NCBI RefSeq assembly: GCF_003073045.1
Contig: NC_037591.1
Span: 41,801,883-41,865,882, forward strand
DNA length: 64,000 nt
From: Pomacea canaliculata
Lineage: Eukaryota; Mollusca; Gastropoda; Architaenioglossa; Ampullariidae
Reading direction: 5' to 3'
Below the pieces are notes generated by a model. That model saw only the letters and a program-made list of their open reading frames with translations. It made no database searches and was not told the DNA's origin. Below are positions 25,111-36,348 of the stretch, one piece after another. Both the position numbers and the translations under genes were made by a program. Every line of letters starts with the position of its first letter. Position 1 is the first letter of the stretch.

Positions 25111-25496
25111 CGTGATTGTAGACCGCTTGTTTAAGATAAAAAAAATCACATTACATTATTTTCATCCAGTCACCACTCATCAGTGTTAAATAAGGTGTTG
25201 AAAATATGGAAACGAACTTTTAGCTAGTATGCAAAACTGTTGTTCCGTCAAATCTTCAATGAAAAGGAAGTTTCAAAGTACAAAAATATAAAATATATCT
25301 GTAAATAAATAATCCTAATAACACTAGTACCATTACACTCACATACAACGAGTTAAGCAAGAAACACACACAACTGTGCTTTTGTCTACTTGCGTTTAAA
25401 GCCAGTAACAGCGATGTTCACCTCGACAGACGTCGTCGTTAGGTTGTCACTGTCTGTGGTGTGGGGAAGACAACTGTTTAAATAGAAGTCGCTAAT

Positions 25497-25508
25497 CACG
25501 TGACGTCA
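25497..25508. promoter_or_regulatory. composite E-box/CRE upstream of gene 3
   Basis: Exact CACGTGACGTCA, 387 bp before the ATG. Confidence 0.5.
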
Positions 25509-25941
25509 GCGCGAAGCTCAGTTATCTTGCGTTGTCGACGTGGCGGTTATTAAAGAATAAATGTTTGAAATAAGTTATAGGACTAGTATGTCTCCTATTT
25601 GCAATTTTAACACTACTAATACTACTGTAACATGCTAAATTATATTTTAATTTCATTAAGAAATGTCACTTTGTCAGTGAGTACAGACACTAAGCTGCTG
25701 TGATTCAGACAATGTTCTCCTTTAATTGATTCAAGAAACTACATTATTTATTGTATTTATTATTAATGTTGAATACACGTGCTCACGAAACTTTTGATTC
25801 TTTTAAGTAAATCTATAAGATGCTATTTAGCCCCTTCTTGTACCAGTAGAAGGATAAATAAATGTGTGGGAAAGACCATAACGGGCCCTGGTATGATTCA
25901 CACAGTTGAATCCGTACTGACAACTACAAATACTGTTTTAG

Positions 25942-26093
25942 CAGTGTTGTCCATAGGAATGGGAATCCCATGGAAAACGTCCCATGGGGTGGGATGGGAT
26001 GGGATGGGATGGGATGGGATGGGATGGGATGTGAAGGCATAAATTGCCATGGGATAGAATGGGATAGAAAAATATGTCCCATGGACAACCCTG
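25942..26093. mobile_element. hAT-like MITE with internal (GGGAT)n array, gene 3 copy
   Basis: Ends are CAGTGTTGTCCATAGG and, on the minus strand, CAGGGTTGTCCATGGG. The 8-bp target duplication is TGTTTTAG (25934-25941 and 26094-26101); the unfilled site is present once at 43711-43718. The interior is a pentanucleotide array of GGGAT, eight units at about 25991-26030, flanked by CCATGG-rich arms. Confidence 0.88.
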
Positions 26094-26817
26094 TGTTTTA
26101 GCATTCGGATTCTTAAAATTGTATTTACTTCACATTGTTGTTACTTGAGTCTTTACCAGTGGACCATACTGGTGCTGACAAAGTAAAAAAAGTACTTAGA
26201 AAACTTAGTACAAGAAACAGTTAATAGAAGCCGCACTTACAACAAATCTTTACACTGTAATCGTTCTTCTGACATGAATAGTTAGGTCACGTGATGTTCT
26301 CTATAAACCTTTCACAGCGATGAGAGTGTAGTATATTGTATATTATATTTATGATGAAGTATGCCTATTAACACTCCATCCCATGTCCCTACAAGCGAGG
26401 GGCCTGTGTTGGCCAAGATTTCTGTTCACGACTGTCAGAACTCAGTAAGGGGAGTGTACTGCTGCTGAAAGAGCATTTATCTGCGTAGTTGTTCCCCTTT
26501 GGTGGTGCTACTGAGAAAGAACTGCGAGTCAAAGTTTGTTAGTACAATATTTAATGTACTACCTTTATTATCTCAAGGAACAGAGAATCAAGTTTCAGTC
26601 ACCAACACGAAGCCCACTCATACATGTATTTCTAAGGAGCAGTCCACATCCCTGAGCTGAGCCATATACCCAGACAGCATCCTCTTGAAAGTTGCAATAT
26701 GACAACATGCAGGCTCCAGGCAGACACTTCCAAGGTTTATTCAGGCCTCTGAAATCACTGTCTCAAAACGACAACAACTTCTGAGAAGGCACACAAACCA
26801 CAGCCTCTTCCTCGACT

Positions 26818-27202
26818 GAAAATAAATAACTAAATAAATAAATAAATAAATTCCTGCTATTTCTAATAATTGCCAAAGGGAAATAATACATTTTGGTCAG
26901 GTGCTCATTCCCGTCAGCTGGGTTCACTTGGGTAAGGGAGCTGCGCTACACGGGTCTCGAACCTGCGTTCCTTTAAACCCTCTAACTCAGTGGTTCTTAA
27001 CCTTGTTTGAGGTACCGAACCCACCAGTTTCATATGGACATTCACCGAACCCTTCTTTAGTGTCATCACGAATTGCGGGTGTGTCTTGACCTCCGTGGCA
27101 GACGTTCTGCCGATCCCCTGAGGCCATCTCACAGAACCCCTAGGGTTCGATCGAACCCCGGTTAAGAACCACTGCTCGAACTACCAGCCAATCCGCCTCC
27201 CC
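26818..27202 (-). mobile_element. tRNA-derived SINE, split by a nested hAT MITE
   Basis: Read on the minus strand from 27202, the sequence has a tRNA-like head: an A-box-like GGATTGGCTGGTAGTTCGAG (27175-27194) and, beyond the nested insertion, a perfect B box GGTTCGAGACC (26963-26953). A TTTA-repeat tail lies at about 26818-26852. The head is interrupted at 26988-27174 by another element. Boundaries towards the tail are approximate. Confidence 0.65.
26988..27174. mobile_element. hAT MITE (Charlie-like ends) nested in the SINE
   Basis: The left end reads CAGTGGTTCTTAACC and the right end is its exact inverse, followed by CTCGAACT; CTCTAACT precedes the left end, an 8-bp target duplication with one mismatch. 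The termini match the family of the hAT relic ending at 3953. Confidence 0.88.
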
Positions 27203-27291
27203 TCTGTTGTTCATGTAGGAAGAGGATGCAGTTAATCACGTTTCTCTGTTACATCACTTTAAAGAAAAATATGTGGTTCTTCTAATTTTAT

Positions 27292-27490
27292 GAACACCCA
27301 GTTGTTGGAAATGGGTACCTGATTCCGTAAAGGGTTGAGAAAGGAGAATGTTATGTGCTTGTTTTTACAGGAAAGGTGGCTCCGAAAAAAGTGTGGTCTC
27401 CCAAAACCCAACACCCCAACAACTACACACATGCTAAAGACGACACCTTCTACCTTTAACGTCGCCATCGCTCCTTGCACCACCACCGTT
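27292..27490 (-). repeat. dispersed repeat, inverted copy
   Basis: Reverse complement of the repeat at 11395 and 19193, split by about 40 bp of unrelated sequence near 27350-27390. It sits just downstream of the gene 4 poly(A) site. Confidence 0.55.
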
Positions 27491-27561
27491 GTTCTACAAT
27501 ATACTTTCCAATTCTGAGGAAGTTTGTATTTTGTCAGACACATACACATTAATAACAAAAG

Positions 27562-30500
27562 TCACAGAAGCACAGTTTGCTTTAAATGGAATTTATTTTT
27601 TCCTTTAATTTCTTGAACGAACAGAACACTCGAGAAATACAGTGAAAATCGCTCAATGCATAAATTTAAAGTCACCTTTGAACTCGGTGACCTTACACTC
27701 GTGCGATTCGTTAACATCCCAGAATCGGACAGTAGGCAGACGCAACCTGTTGTTGTTGTTACTATTTGGGTACATCAAGCATCCAATGGTCAGTTGTAGC
27801 ATTGACATTATTCACTTGTTATTCTGTCGACATCACCGTGGACTATTTGCCGATTCTTGGCCCTGTTGGTTTGAGAGCAAAATGCAAGACTTTAGGTGTA
27901 GTTGTTATTCAAAGTATCGTCAAAGATATAGTTTAGATGACAAGAAGTGCTTTCATTTGCAATAGTTTCTAAACCAAACATAACTACTTATGTATTCAAC
28001 ATATAGTTACCCATTATTCACGATCGCAGTGTCAAAGGGTCATTTCTGTAAATAGTACCGAGAATTGTTAATAACCAAAGGTTGAGTAGAAGTAATATTT
28101 TCTACACCACAGTTGTAATATCCTACTATCCCGAGGTCATACAACAAATATTACAGAGTCACTCCTGGGCATCGGAATTATGAAATTATGAAAATTATTA
28201 TTACTATTTTATATATATATTATATATATAATAGCACTAATATATATATTTATTTTTTATTTATTTTATTTATATATATTATATATATAATAGCACTAAT
28301 ATATTATATTATTACTATTTTTATTTTAGACAGGGACAGGTTTCTCATTCAATGGAATAGTTTCATCCTTGCATCAGTTTGCTTGTTTATTTGTTTACAG
28401 CACACCTTTGGCAGGCAACGTCTTTTGTGTGTATAGTAAGTGTACGTTGTGAAGTCGAGCATGATAGATAAAAGTTGAGTTCTCGATGAAAAAAAAAAAA
28501 GAAAGAAGGAGATACGTCTTATATGTTTTCAGTGTAATTGCTAAGGTTTGGACAGATTCGTGCTGCTGGACCTGTGACCTGTAATCAACAATTGGACCAA
28601 CCAACGGGACACAAGACCCACCACTGACCGTGTTCTCGGATTACATGGGCAACCACACAATAGAATGTGTCAGTGCCATGTACAAGACTTCAGATATTAC
28701 CAGACAATCGGCAACTAGAGGGCAGCAGCTGTACCCACCCACAACAGACGAGATTGTACCAGTTCTTTTACCTGCTTCTACTTTTTCTGCTCCCACCAAT
28801 GAAGGCGTCCTCATTGACACTACATTATGAGTCAGACTCATGTTGCCAAGGTCTCTCTGGCTGGAATTTTGAAATAACTAGGTAAATCTTAGTGCTACAT
28901 ACTTAATCCTTATATCTGAATACTCTCCTTTTATTATATACATATCCCAAAAAATTAATTGTTTTTATATACGAACATTCACGGAAAGAGGTCTAAATGT
29001 TACCTGTATTTACTTTCAAGGGATGTAGATAGCAGCGAGGAAAGCTTTCTCCTGCAAAATTAAAATTAAAAAATCACTGGTGTACAAAGTTAGAAAGCAT
29101 GTTGATGTGAGTTAGATGTCCACTATCTGTACATGCTCGCACCACAATATTTATCACCTTAAAAACAAAAGTGAGAACTGTCAGGTCAGTGGCTTATCTG
29201 TGTACATGTCTAGAGGTGTTGGATGGCTGCAACATGTAACAACGGTTTCCACAGTGGCTGAGGTGAGCCGCAGCGTGCAATGGTAGGTCAGCTCACTCTT
29301 GCTTACTTTCACCAGCCACCTCCTTCCTTTCCTGGCCTCCCTCCACAATCGTTTATAGTGTGTGGTCAGTCACGTGGTGTGTGGTCAGTCACATGGCAAA
29401 ACGTTTATGAAGTTTTGACAGAAGGGGAGTCATCAGGGAGGTGATTGTGACTATTGATAGTCACATGTTGCAGACTAGACGTCAGAGCAGTTTTTGCAGG
29501 AATTTAGTCTCGTATGTTGGGTCCTTATTTCTGTGTCAGCAGGCAGAGGTCATGTCTTTCCCCCTAAGACTAGAACGGGTATTACTATGAAGGTTGGTAT
29601 TTGGAAAAAAGCTTGTTAAGCAGGTTTTGCTAGTGTCGCAGTTGTTACAGTTTGCAGATGCTATGGTTGTACATGGCGACTCCCAGTTATTCGAAGCTAT
29701 AATCCCACGGGGATGTTTTATGTTTAATGTGCTTGTCTAAAACCATCCAGGAGACGATGATCTGTGTCTCTAGAGTCTAGAGTCACGTCGGTAATGAAAA
29801 GTGAGAGGACTATGGCGGATACACAATCACATAAATAGGGGCATCATACAGACACAGACAATAGACAGTGAGGGACATTTCAGTGTAAAATGATTGACAG
29901 TAGACCTGCTGTAAGACCTAAGATATTTGTGACAAATTCTACAAACTTATACTTCCTTGAATGTCCCAAATATGTAACTTTTGTTCTCTTTTTATTGTTT
30001 TTTTTTCCTTAAAGTAATTTTGTCTATATTTTTTGGTAAAGCTGTTATTAATTCTTTGTCTCTCATGTTAAGCCTTGAAAGTACACATGTTAAAAATGTA
30101 TGACTATAGTTTTTTTCCGATGCGGGTGTACAGACACCAGAGCCAACAGCTGTGACGTGAAAGAGCGAGTTAGATGGAAGGTAAGGTGTTAAGCTATGGT
30201 GACAAGAGGAGACATCACCAAGTGTGTCACCAAACTTACCATGTCGATAAGTGCATTCGTCAGACAGATCGCAGCAACTACCAGATTCATGACAATCTTC
30301 GTCGGACTCGCTGCACTGAAACCGAACCAAACACTTGATCAAAAGAGCGTTATAACTAGCAACAAAACACGTCATCAGACCGTCATAACTAGCAACAAAA
30401 CACGTCATCAGACCGTCATAACTAGCAACAAAACACGTCATCAGACCGTCATAACTTGCAGGAAGCCTTTGCCAAGGTTTTCTAGTCTGACTGTAACGGA

Positions 30501-32974
30501 TAAGTACTTAGTAGAGGGGGTTATGAGGGAAGATCGACAACCGTGGTTGATCTGATCTAGGGTAGTGGGCTGGAAGTTGTTTGCCCTTGAGCAAATGACG
30601 TAAATTGTGATGTCAAAATATGGTGACGAAAAAGATAGAGGAAAATAACGTTAGAGAAAAAAAAAAAAAAACTGTGGGCAGAGAGCAGACGGCGGAACAG
30701 AAGTTGGAGCTGGTGGATTTTTCTCTGGACTTTCTCGCTACTGCTGCGACAGCGGAATAAGTATTACCGGGGAAGTAATACCGTGGGTAAACTACAGGTG
30801 GATGTACTTCACAGGTCGTGAGTCACTGTAGTCCGTGTCCGCACCGTGGGGGAGCTCTGTGGCTTGGGCATCCCGCAGTACAGTTTTTTGGTGGGGCCAA
30901 GAAACCACACACTGGCGTAAGCGAGAAAACAACGGTCCCAGAACAGAAAACTTGGTGCAAGACTGGTGCACCGACCTCCATCTGTCGCCTGGAAGGGACA
31001 GTTCCAAACAGCCTGAGAGTAAGCGCCGGTGGAGGAAAGGTTTCCTCCCGGCCTTCAGCTAATCTAACATCATCCTGCCAAACACCTAGGAGGCGGCCGC
31101 ATGTGCAAGTCCGTGACGTTCTGCTTGTAAACTGTCGGTATCGTAAAAACAATTTATTTTTAATAATAAATAGACTTCGTGGAAAGAAGATTAGTGGGAC
31201 TAATTAGAATAGAGGACTTGGGAGGGTCTCAAAGACTTTAATATAAAAAGGTTAATGTTTCATCAAAAACGAACATTTTTATACGATAATACAGTGGATA
31301 TTAACATTGGTAATTCATCAAGAAAGGACAGCTCCGGAGACAGCGGAATACTTCATCAGTGACAATATTTATGGGAATCAATTTTATTGTTAACTTTAAT
31401 AGTACGTTGGATGAATGATAATATATTGGTAATATATCTTGTGTGGCGAATGAAGGAGTGAATCTATGATTGTTGATACTTTGCCTTTGTTTCATTTAAA
31501 ATTGTGTTTGAATTGAATAATTATTCGTGCCTCTAAGAAGGTACGCCCACCCTCAAGCGATCAGAATATTTTGGTTTGTGGAAAGAATGCGCGTGTCCGC
31601 GGACGGTCCGTGACACTGACGTTCTTCCTTCCTACTTGTCTTGGGCGGTCCGGTGGCTCTAGTGTTAGCGCCTGTCACTGACAGTGAGAGTTGTCTGTCC
31701 CTTGGTCACATCTCTACAACACCGTGACGTCAGTGATAGACTGTGTGCCAGCAAATTCTGAACATCTGTCCATCTTACTCCCTTCTTACTTCCTCCATTG
31801 GGAATTTTCTCACCTGTACTTCACGCTTGTGAAAGTCCACTCACGCGCCAATGGTATGATTGCCGGTAACCTCATCTCTCACTTGACCCACAATTGAGTC
31901 CATTGGCCGGTACGCTTCCAAGTTCTATATTGACCATTATACCTTTACTATGTCCGGTGTGTACAAATCTTCTTAAGTCTTATCAGGACGCTGTGTTTGT
32001 ATAATTCTCTATATTAACAATTAAAACATTTTCCGAAACTGACCTTCTAGTCACACTGTAAGGTTTTACTAATACTAACACAAACTTAGGATGTCCACAA
32101 GTTGTCTATCAAAGGCTGTGATTTTCTTCTATTTGACAGATGGAATGTCCTTGCCAGCTTCAGAGGATTTATGCCCTCAGTAACATTATACTCAATCTCA
32201 ATATGAAAATGTTCTTCTTAGTTTAAAATGTTGATATGAAGAGTAAGTTACACACCAGTAACAGTGGGATAATAGTGGTCACGGATGAATGACAAAGCAA
32301 ACATGTTGAGTGAAAGTTGGGATGTTTCTCCGGATACTGCGGTTTGGGATCACATTTTTCTGTCCATGTACTTATTTCTCAGTTCACTGCCCGCTGCAAG
32401 CGAGGCTCTGGATTTCTCGCGGTCTTCACTGTAGGGAGGATGTTGGACATGAAGCTGGCCACAATGGCTAACACCACATTCTTGTGGCATCTTCGTGTTT
32501 TAGCGACACCAGGCTTTTACACCAGACATCAGCAGCGATAGCAATCAGTGTCCTTCTCACATTCTCCTGCTTCTAAGGTCCACCACCACTGCGCATGCGT
32601 GTCAGATTCTCCCAGTCGCCCACCGGAAGATAAAGTATTCCGTCGAAACATTTTGTGCTTTACGATTATGTATACTTTCTTACTTCGAACATTGAAACCT
32701 TTATTTAAATGATTTCTACAGGGTCTGAGTAAGAAGGCATAACAACATTAGAGTATTTAATATACTTTGTAAAGCCTGTTGCTGTATCTTAATAACTGTA
32801 GTAGCAATTACAGAGTATCCTGATATCTAGCTATCAAGAACCTTCTAGAAATATTCTTACTGATGGACTTTGAGCCAGACGGTGATGATGGTGATGGTGA
32901 ATGTGTCTCGCTTCCAGTGTTATGAAAAGCAGCAACAAGATGACAGCTAGGTACAACTGTGTTTGTTTAGTCAT
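27562..32974 (-). CDS. secreted His-rich/ICK-like peptide precursor, gene 4 (divergent exon 2)
   Basis: Exon 1 32974-32861 (38 codons), exon 2 30315-30240, exon 3 27746-27562. Exon 2 shares little with its paralogues except the cysteines: loops are SESDED, HESGS, DLSDE and TYRH, strongly acidic where the other copies carry K, T, P and V, and spacing is C-x6-C-x5-CC-x5-C. The adjoining intron is close to that of gene 1. In exon 3 two deletions of 13 and 11 bases cancel, so the last Cys is reached again after 25 instead of 33 residues, but the stop after C-I is lost and the frame continues to TGA at 27564-27562. An AATAAA at 27592-27597 lies before that stop, so the transcript may be cut before the stop codon. 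About 124 residues nominally. Intron 1 is enlarged by unrelated DNA. May be a diversified or a failing gene. Confidence 0.6.
28188..28330. repeat. AT-rich simple repeat in intron 2 of gene 4
   Basis: Runs of TATATA and TTTATT with a duplicated ATAATAGCACTAATATAT motif; no coding signal. Confidence 0.85.
29358..29395. repeat. 19-bp minisatellite, gene 4 intron 2 (2 copies)
   Basis: Same unit as at 23101; one copy with CACGTG, one with CACATG. Confidence 0.85.
30353..30457. repeat. 33-bp minisatellite next to exon 2 of gene 4
   Basis: Three near-identical 33-bp units beginning ATAACTAGCAACAAAACACG plus a partial fourth, just upstream of exon 2 in gene direction. The length is a multiple of three and the minus frame runs unbroken through the array and exon 2, but the splice acceptor GGTTTCAG lies between them. 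Confidence 0.9.
30460..32035. other. gene 4-specific insertion in intron 1
   Basis: Sequence absent from the other units: an A run near 30658-30671, a GC-richer part (30680-31130) with overlapping open frames on both strands that I do not recognise, and at about 31645-31700 a tRNA-like stretch TGGCTCTAGTGTTAGCGCC resembling the A box of a SINE head, without a clear B box. Homology to other units resumes at about 32036. Confidence 0.45.
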
Positions 32975-33363
32975 CGTGATTGGTAGACCGCTTGTTTTAA
33001 GATAAAAAAAAATCACATTACATTATTTTCATCCAGTCACCACTCATCTGTGTTAAATAAGGTGTTGAAAATATGGAAACGAACTTTTAGCTAGTATGCA
33101 AAACTGTTGTTCCGTCAAATCTTCAATGAAACGGAAGTTTCAAAGTACAAAAATATAAAATATATCTGTAAATAAATAATCCTAATAACACTAGTACCAT
33201 TACACTCACATACAACGAGTTAAGCAAGAAACATACACAACTGTGTTTTTGTCTACTTGCGTTTAAAGCCAGTAACGGCGATGTTAACCTCGACAGACGT
33301 CGTCGTTAGGTTGTCACTGTCTGTAGTGTGGGGAAGACAACTGTTTAAATAGACGTCGCTAAT

Positions 33364-33375
33364 CACGTGACGTCA
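33364..33375. promoter_or_regulatory. composite E-box/CRE upstream of gene 4
   Basis: Exact CACGTGACGTCA, 390 bp before the ATG; the promoter is preserved although the coding part is altered. Confidence 0.5.
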
Positions 33376-33807
33376 GCGCGAAGCTCAATTATCTTGCGTT
33401 GTCGACGTGGCGGTTATTAAAGAATAAATGTTTGAAATAAGTTATAGGACTAGTATGTCTCCTATTTGCAATTTTAATACTACTAATACTACTGTAACAT
33501 GCTAAATTATATTTTAATTTCATTAAGAAATGTCACTTTGTCAGTGAGTACAGACACTAAGCTGCTGTGATTCAGCAAATGTTCTCCTTTAATTGATTCA
33601 AGAAACTACATTATTTATTGTATTTATTAACAATGTTGAATACACGTGCTCACGAAACTTTTGATTCTTTTAAGTAAATCTATAAGATGCTATTTAGCCC
33701 CTTCTTGTACCAGTAGAAGGATAAATAAATGTGTGGGAAAGACCATAACGGCCCTGGTATGATTCACACAGTTAAATCCGTACTGAAAACTACAAATACT
33801 GTTTTAG

Positions 33808-33930
33808 CAGTGTTGTCCATAGGAATGGGAATCCCATGGAAAACGTCCCATGGGATGGGATGGGATGGGACAGGCATAAATTGCCATGGAATGGGATGGG
33901 ATAGAAAAATATGTCCCATGGACAACCCTG
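33808..33930. mobile_element. hAT-like MITE with short (GGGAT)n array, gene 4 copy
   Basis: Same insertion as at 25942 (TGTTTTAG at 33800-33807 and 33931-33938), but with only about three GGGAT units, so the internal array changed length after the duplication. Confidence 0.88.
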
Positions 33931-34495
33931 TGTTTTAGCATTCGGATTCTTAAAATTGTATTTACTTCACATTGTTGTTACTTGAGTCTTTACCAGTGGA
34001 CCATACTGGTGCTGGACAACTAATAGTACTGTTAGAAAAACTTAGTACAGAACACTTAATAGAAGCCGCACTCACACAAATCTTTACACTGTAATCGTTC
34101 TCCTGACATGAATAGTTAGGTCACGTGATGTTCCTCTATAAACCTTTCTCAGCGATGAGATTGTAGTATATTGTATATTATATTTATGATGAAGTGTGCC
34201 TATTAACACTCCATCCCATGACCCTACAAGCGAGGGGCCTGTGTTGGCCAAGATTTCTGTTCACGACTGTCAGAACTCAGTAAGGGGAGTGTACTGCTGC
34301 TGAAAGAGCATTTATCTGCGTAATTGTTCCCCTTTGGTGGTGCTACTGAGAAAGAACTGCGAGTCAAAGTTTGTTAGTACAATTCAATGTACTAACCTTT
34401 ATTATCTAAAGGAACAGAGAACAAGTTTCAGTCACCAACAGAAGCCCACTCATACACGTATTTCTAAGGAGCAGTCCACATCCCTGAGCTCAAAT

Positions 34496-34811
34496 TAATA
34501 AAAATTTTAGTTGTCTCAAATAAAATTTTAACTGCCATAAACTCTCAAACTATCAAGGTTTTATTGCTAAATTTTCCATCAGGCCGCCATGTGGACAAAA
34601 GTCGTTGATATTTTAAGCGATATCAAATAGATGATGTTTGTTGTAGAGTGTAAAAGCACGACATTGAACTGTTGCTGTACAGACGCTGGTGACATCGAAG
34701 ATAATTAACAGGATGTTTGTATAGCGGGAGATTTGGTCAGGCTCTCCACGCTAACATTATCAGACCTTGACAGACCAGCAACTAATAGACTGAGAGTCAG
34801 AAATAATGAAT

Positions 34812-34878
<67 letters not shown>

Positions 34879-36280
34879 AACACACACTTCCTAAACGTGG
34901 GCAACAGAAGACTACAGTGAGAATTAAGTTGCTTGAATTCCTGTCCTTTCTTTTTCTTTTAAAAATCCGTTATGTAGACAGGTGGTACAACTGACGATAG
35001 GAATTTTTTTTTTTTGTCTCTCTCTCTTTCTCGTTTAAACTACTGCTATGAAGATGGGAACGACTATCTTCATATCTCTCTCCCTCTGCCTCTCATTTTA
35101 AATATCTGCTATAAAGTCAGCTGCTACCATTACAGGTGGTAGCGGTTATCGTTATATGACTTCTAGAAAGTCAGTTGGGTACCATTAAATAGAGGAACGA
35201 CAATTGCATTTAAAACGTCTATCTTTATATCCATCCATTTCGATTTTAACAATTAACTGCTGTAACGACAGCTGGTATCGTCAAAGAAGAGAACAAAGTC
35301 CTGTATTCATCTCTTCCATTTCGCTTTCTCGTTCGTCTTCTCAACTACAATAAAATTTAGGTTTTCGTTGACTTAGGTTATCGTCGATTTTTCCACGAAA
35401 ATGTGACCTTTCTCGCTGCTTAATTATGCAAAACAAAGGGAATTATATACAGGCAGACATGAATAAGAATATATGTGTACGTATCTGTGTCTTAGGTTTA
35501 AGAGTGAAGAGAGGGGCAAAGAAATCACCTCCCAAACTTTTCAGTTGATAACATGTGTTTATATATTTTGAATTATTTGATTTCATATTTAGTTATCTAA
35601 TTTGCATTAAAGGGCTACAAAAAGGAAAAAACAAGTGAGTGAGGAAAGAAATTACCTTTTAATGTATGAACTCTTACAAACTGACCAATGGAGGTGTGTG
35701 TGTCCATGTAAGGGATATTGCACAGGAGATATACAGTCATGCATGTGAATATAAGTATATTTTCAATATCTCAATATAATTAAAAGTGTGAAGAAAAATA
35801 ACAGATTCTTAAATCCTAAGCTTCAGAAACTGATGACACTTTGAAAAACATGAACTAGTTGGAGATTACGGTACTGAAGTGAAGAAATCAATTGCAAAAG
35901 CTTCATCACTGTAGTGAGAGATCCTTGGTTCAAATTTCCTATCCGAACCCTTTTTATTAATTTTGGTAGGACTAAACATTGTGAATTTTCTGCACGTAAA
36001 ACCATCATTAACATTCATCTCTTTGTAACTTTGTACGATTACTGTTGCTCAGGTAATAAGAGTGAGGAGGTGAGGGGTCTGACTGGAAAGGCGGAACTTG
36101 AATTCAGTCAAACGTGACTGGCTGATGACACTGTGGTGTTATGTTCTGTCATACAACCAGCCTTTCAAACATGTATTTGATAATTATGTTCTGCAGTATG
36201 CTTTACCGAGCTGAGTAATTTTGTATTTTGTCAGACACATAGACAAAAGTGACAAAAGGCACACAAGACCAGTTTGCTTT
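34496..36280. other. intergenic region upstream of gene 4 and 3' flank of gene 5
   Basis: Array homology stops near 34495. A perfect (CA)n tract at 34814-34877 and about 1 kb of AT-rich DNA with no recognisable gene follow; homology to the 3' flank of the other genes resumes near 35858. The CA tract yields only repeat-encoded open frames. Confidence 0.6.
34814..34877. repeat. (CA)n microsatellite
   Basis: Uninterrupted CA dinucleotide run of about 64 bp. Confidence 0.97.
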
Positions 36281-36348
36281 TTCAGGATTTTATTTTCTCT
36301 TTGAATTTCTTGAACAAACAGAGCAATAGAGAAATACAGAGAAAACAT

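Larger units (their letters stand above)
25510..27555. other. intergenic region between genes 3 and 4
   Basis: Contains the GGGAT element (25942-26093), the E-box/TATA pair (26288-26307) without the downstream AATAAA part, a block at about 26500-26650 shared only with 34340-34495, a SINE with a nested hAT element, and the inverted dispersed repeat. No protein gene is supported. Confidence 0.6.

Noticed and set aside
26914..27132. Minus-strand 72-codon frame
   Set aside because: Falls across the SINE and the nested MITE.
34705..34994. Open frames through (CA)n, encoding CVCVCV or HTHTHT
   Set aside because: Products of a dinucleotide repeat, with no other support; the same holds for 44729-45046.
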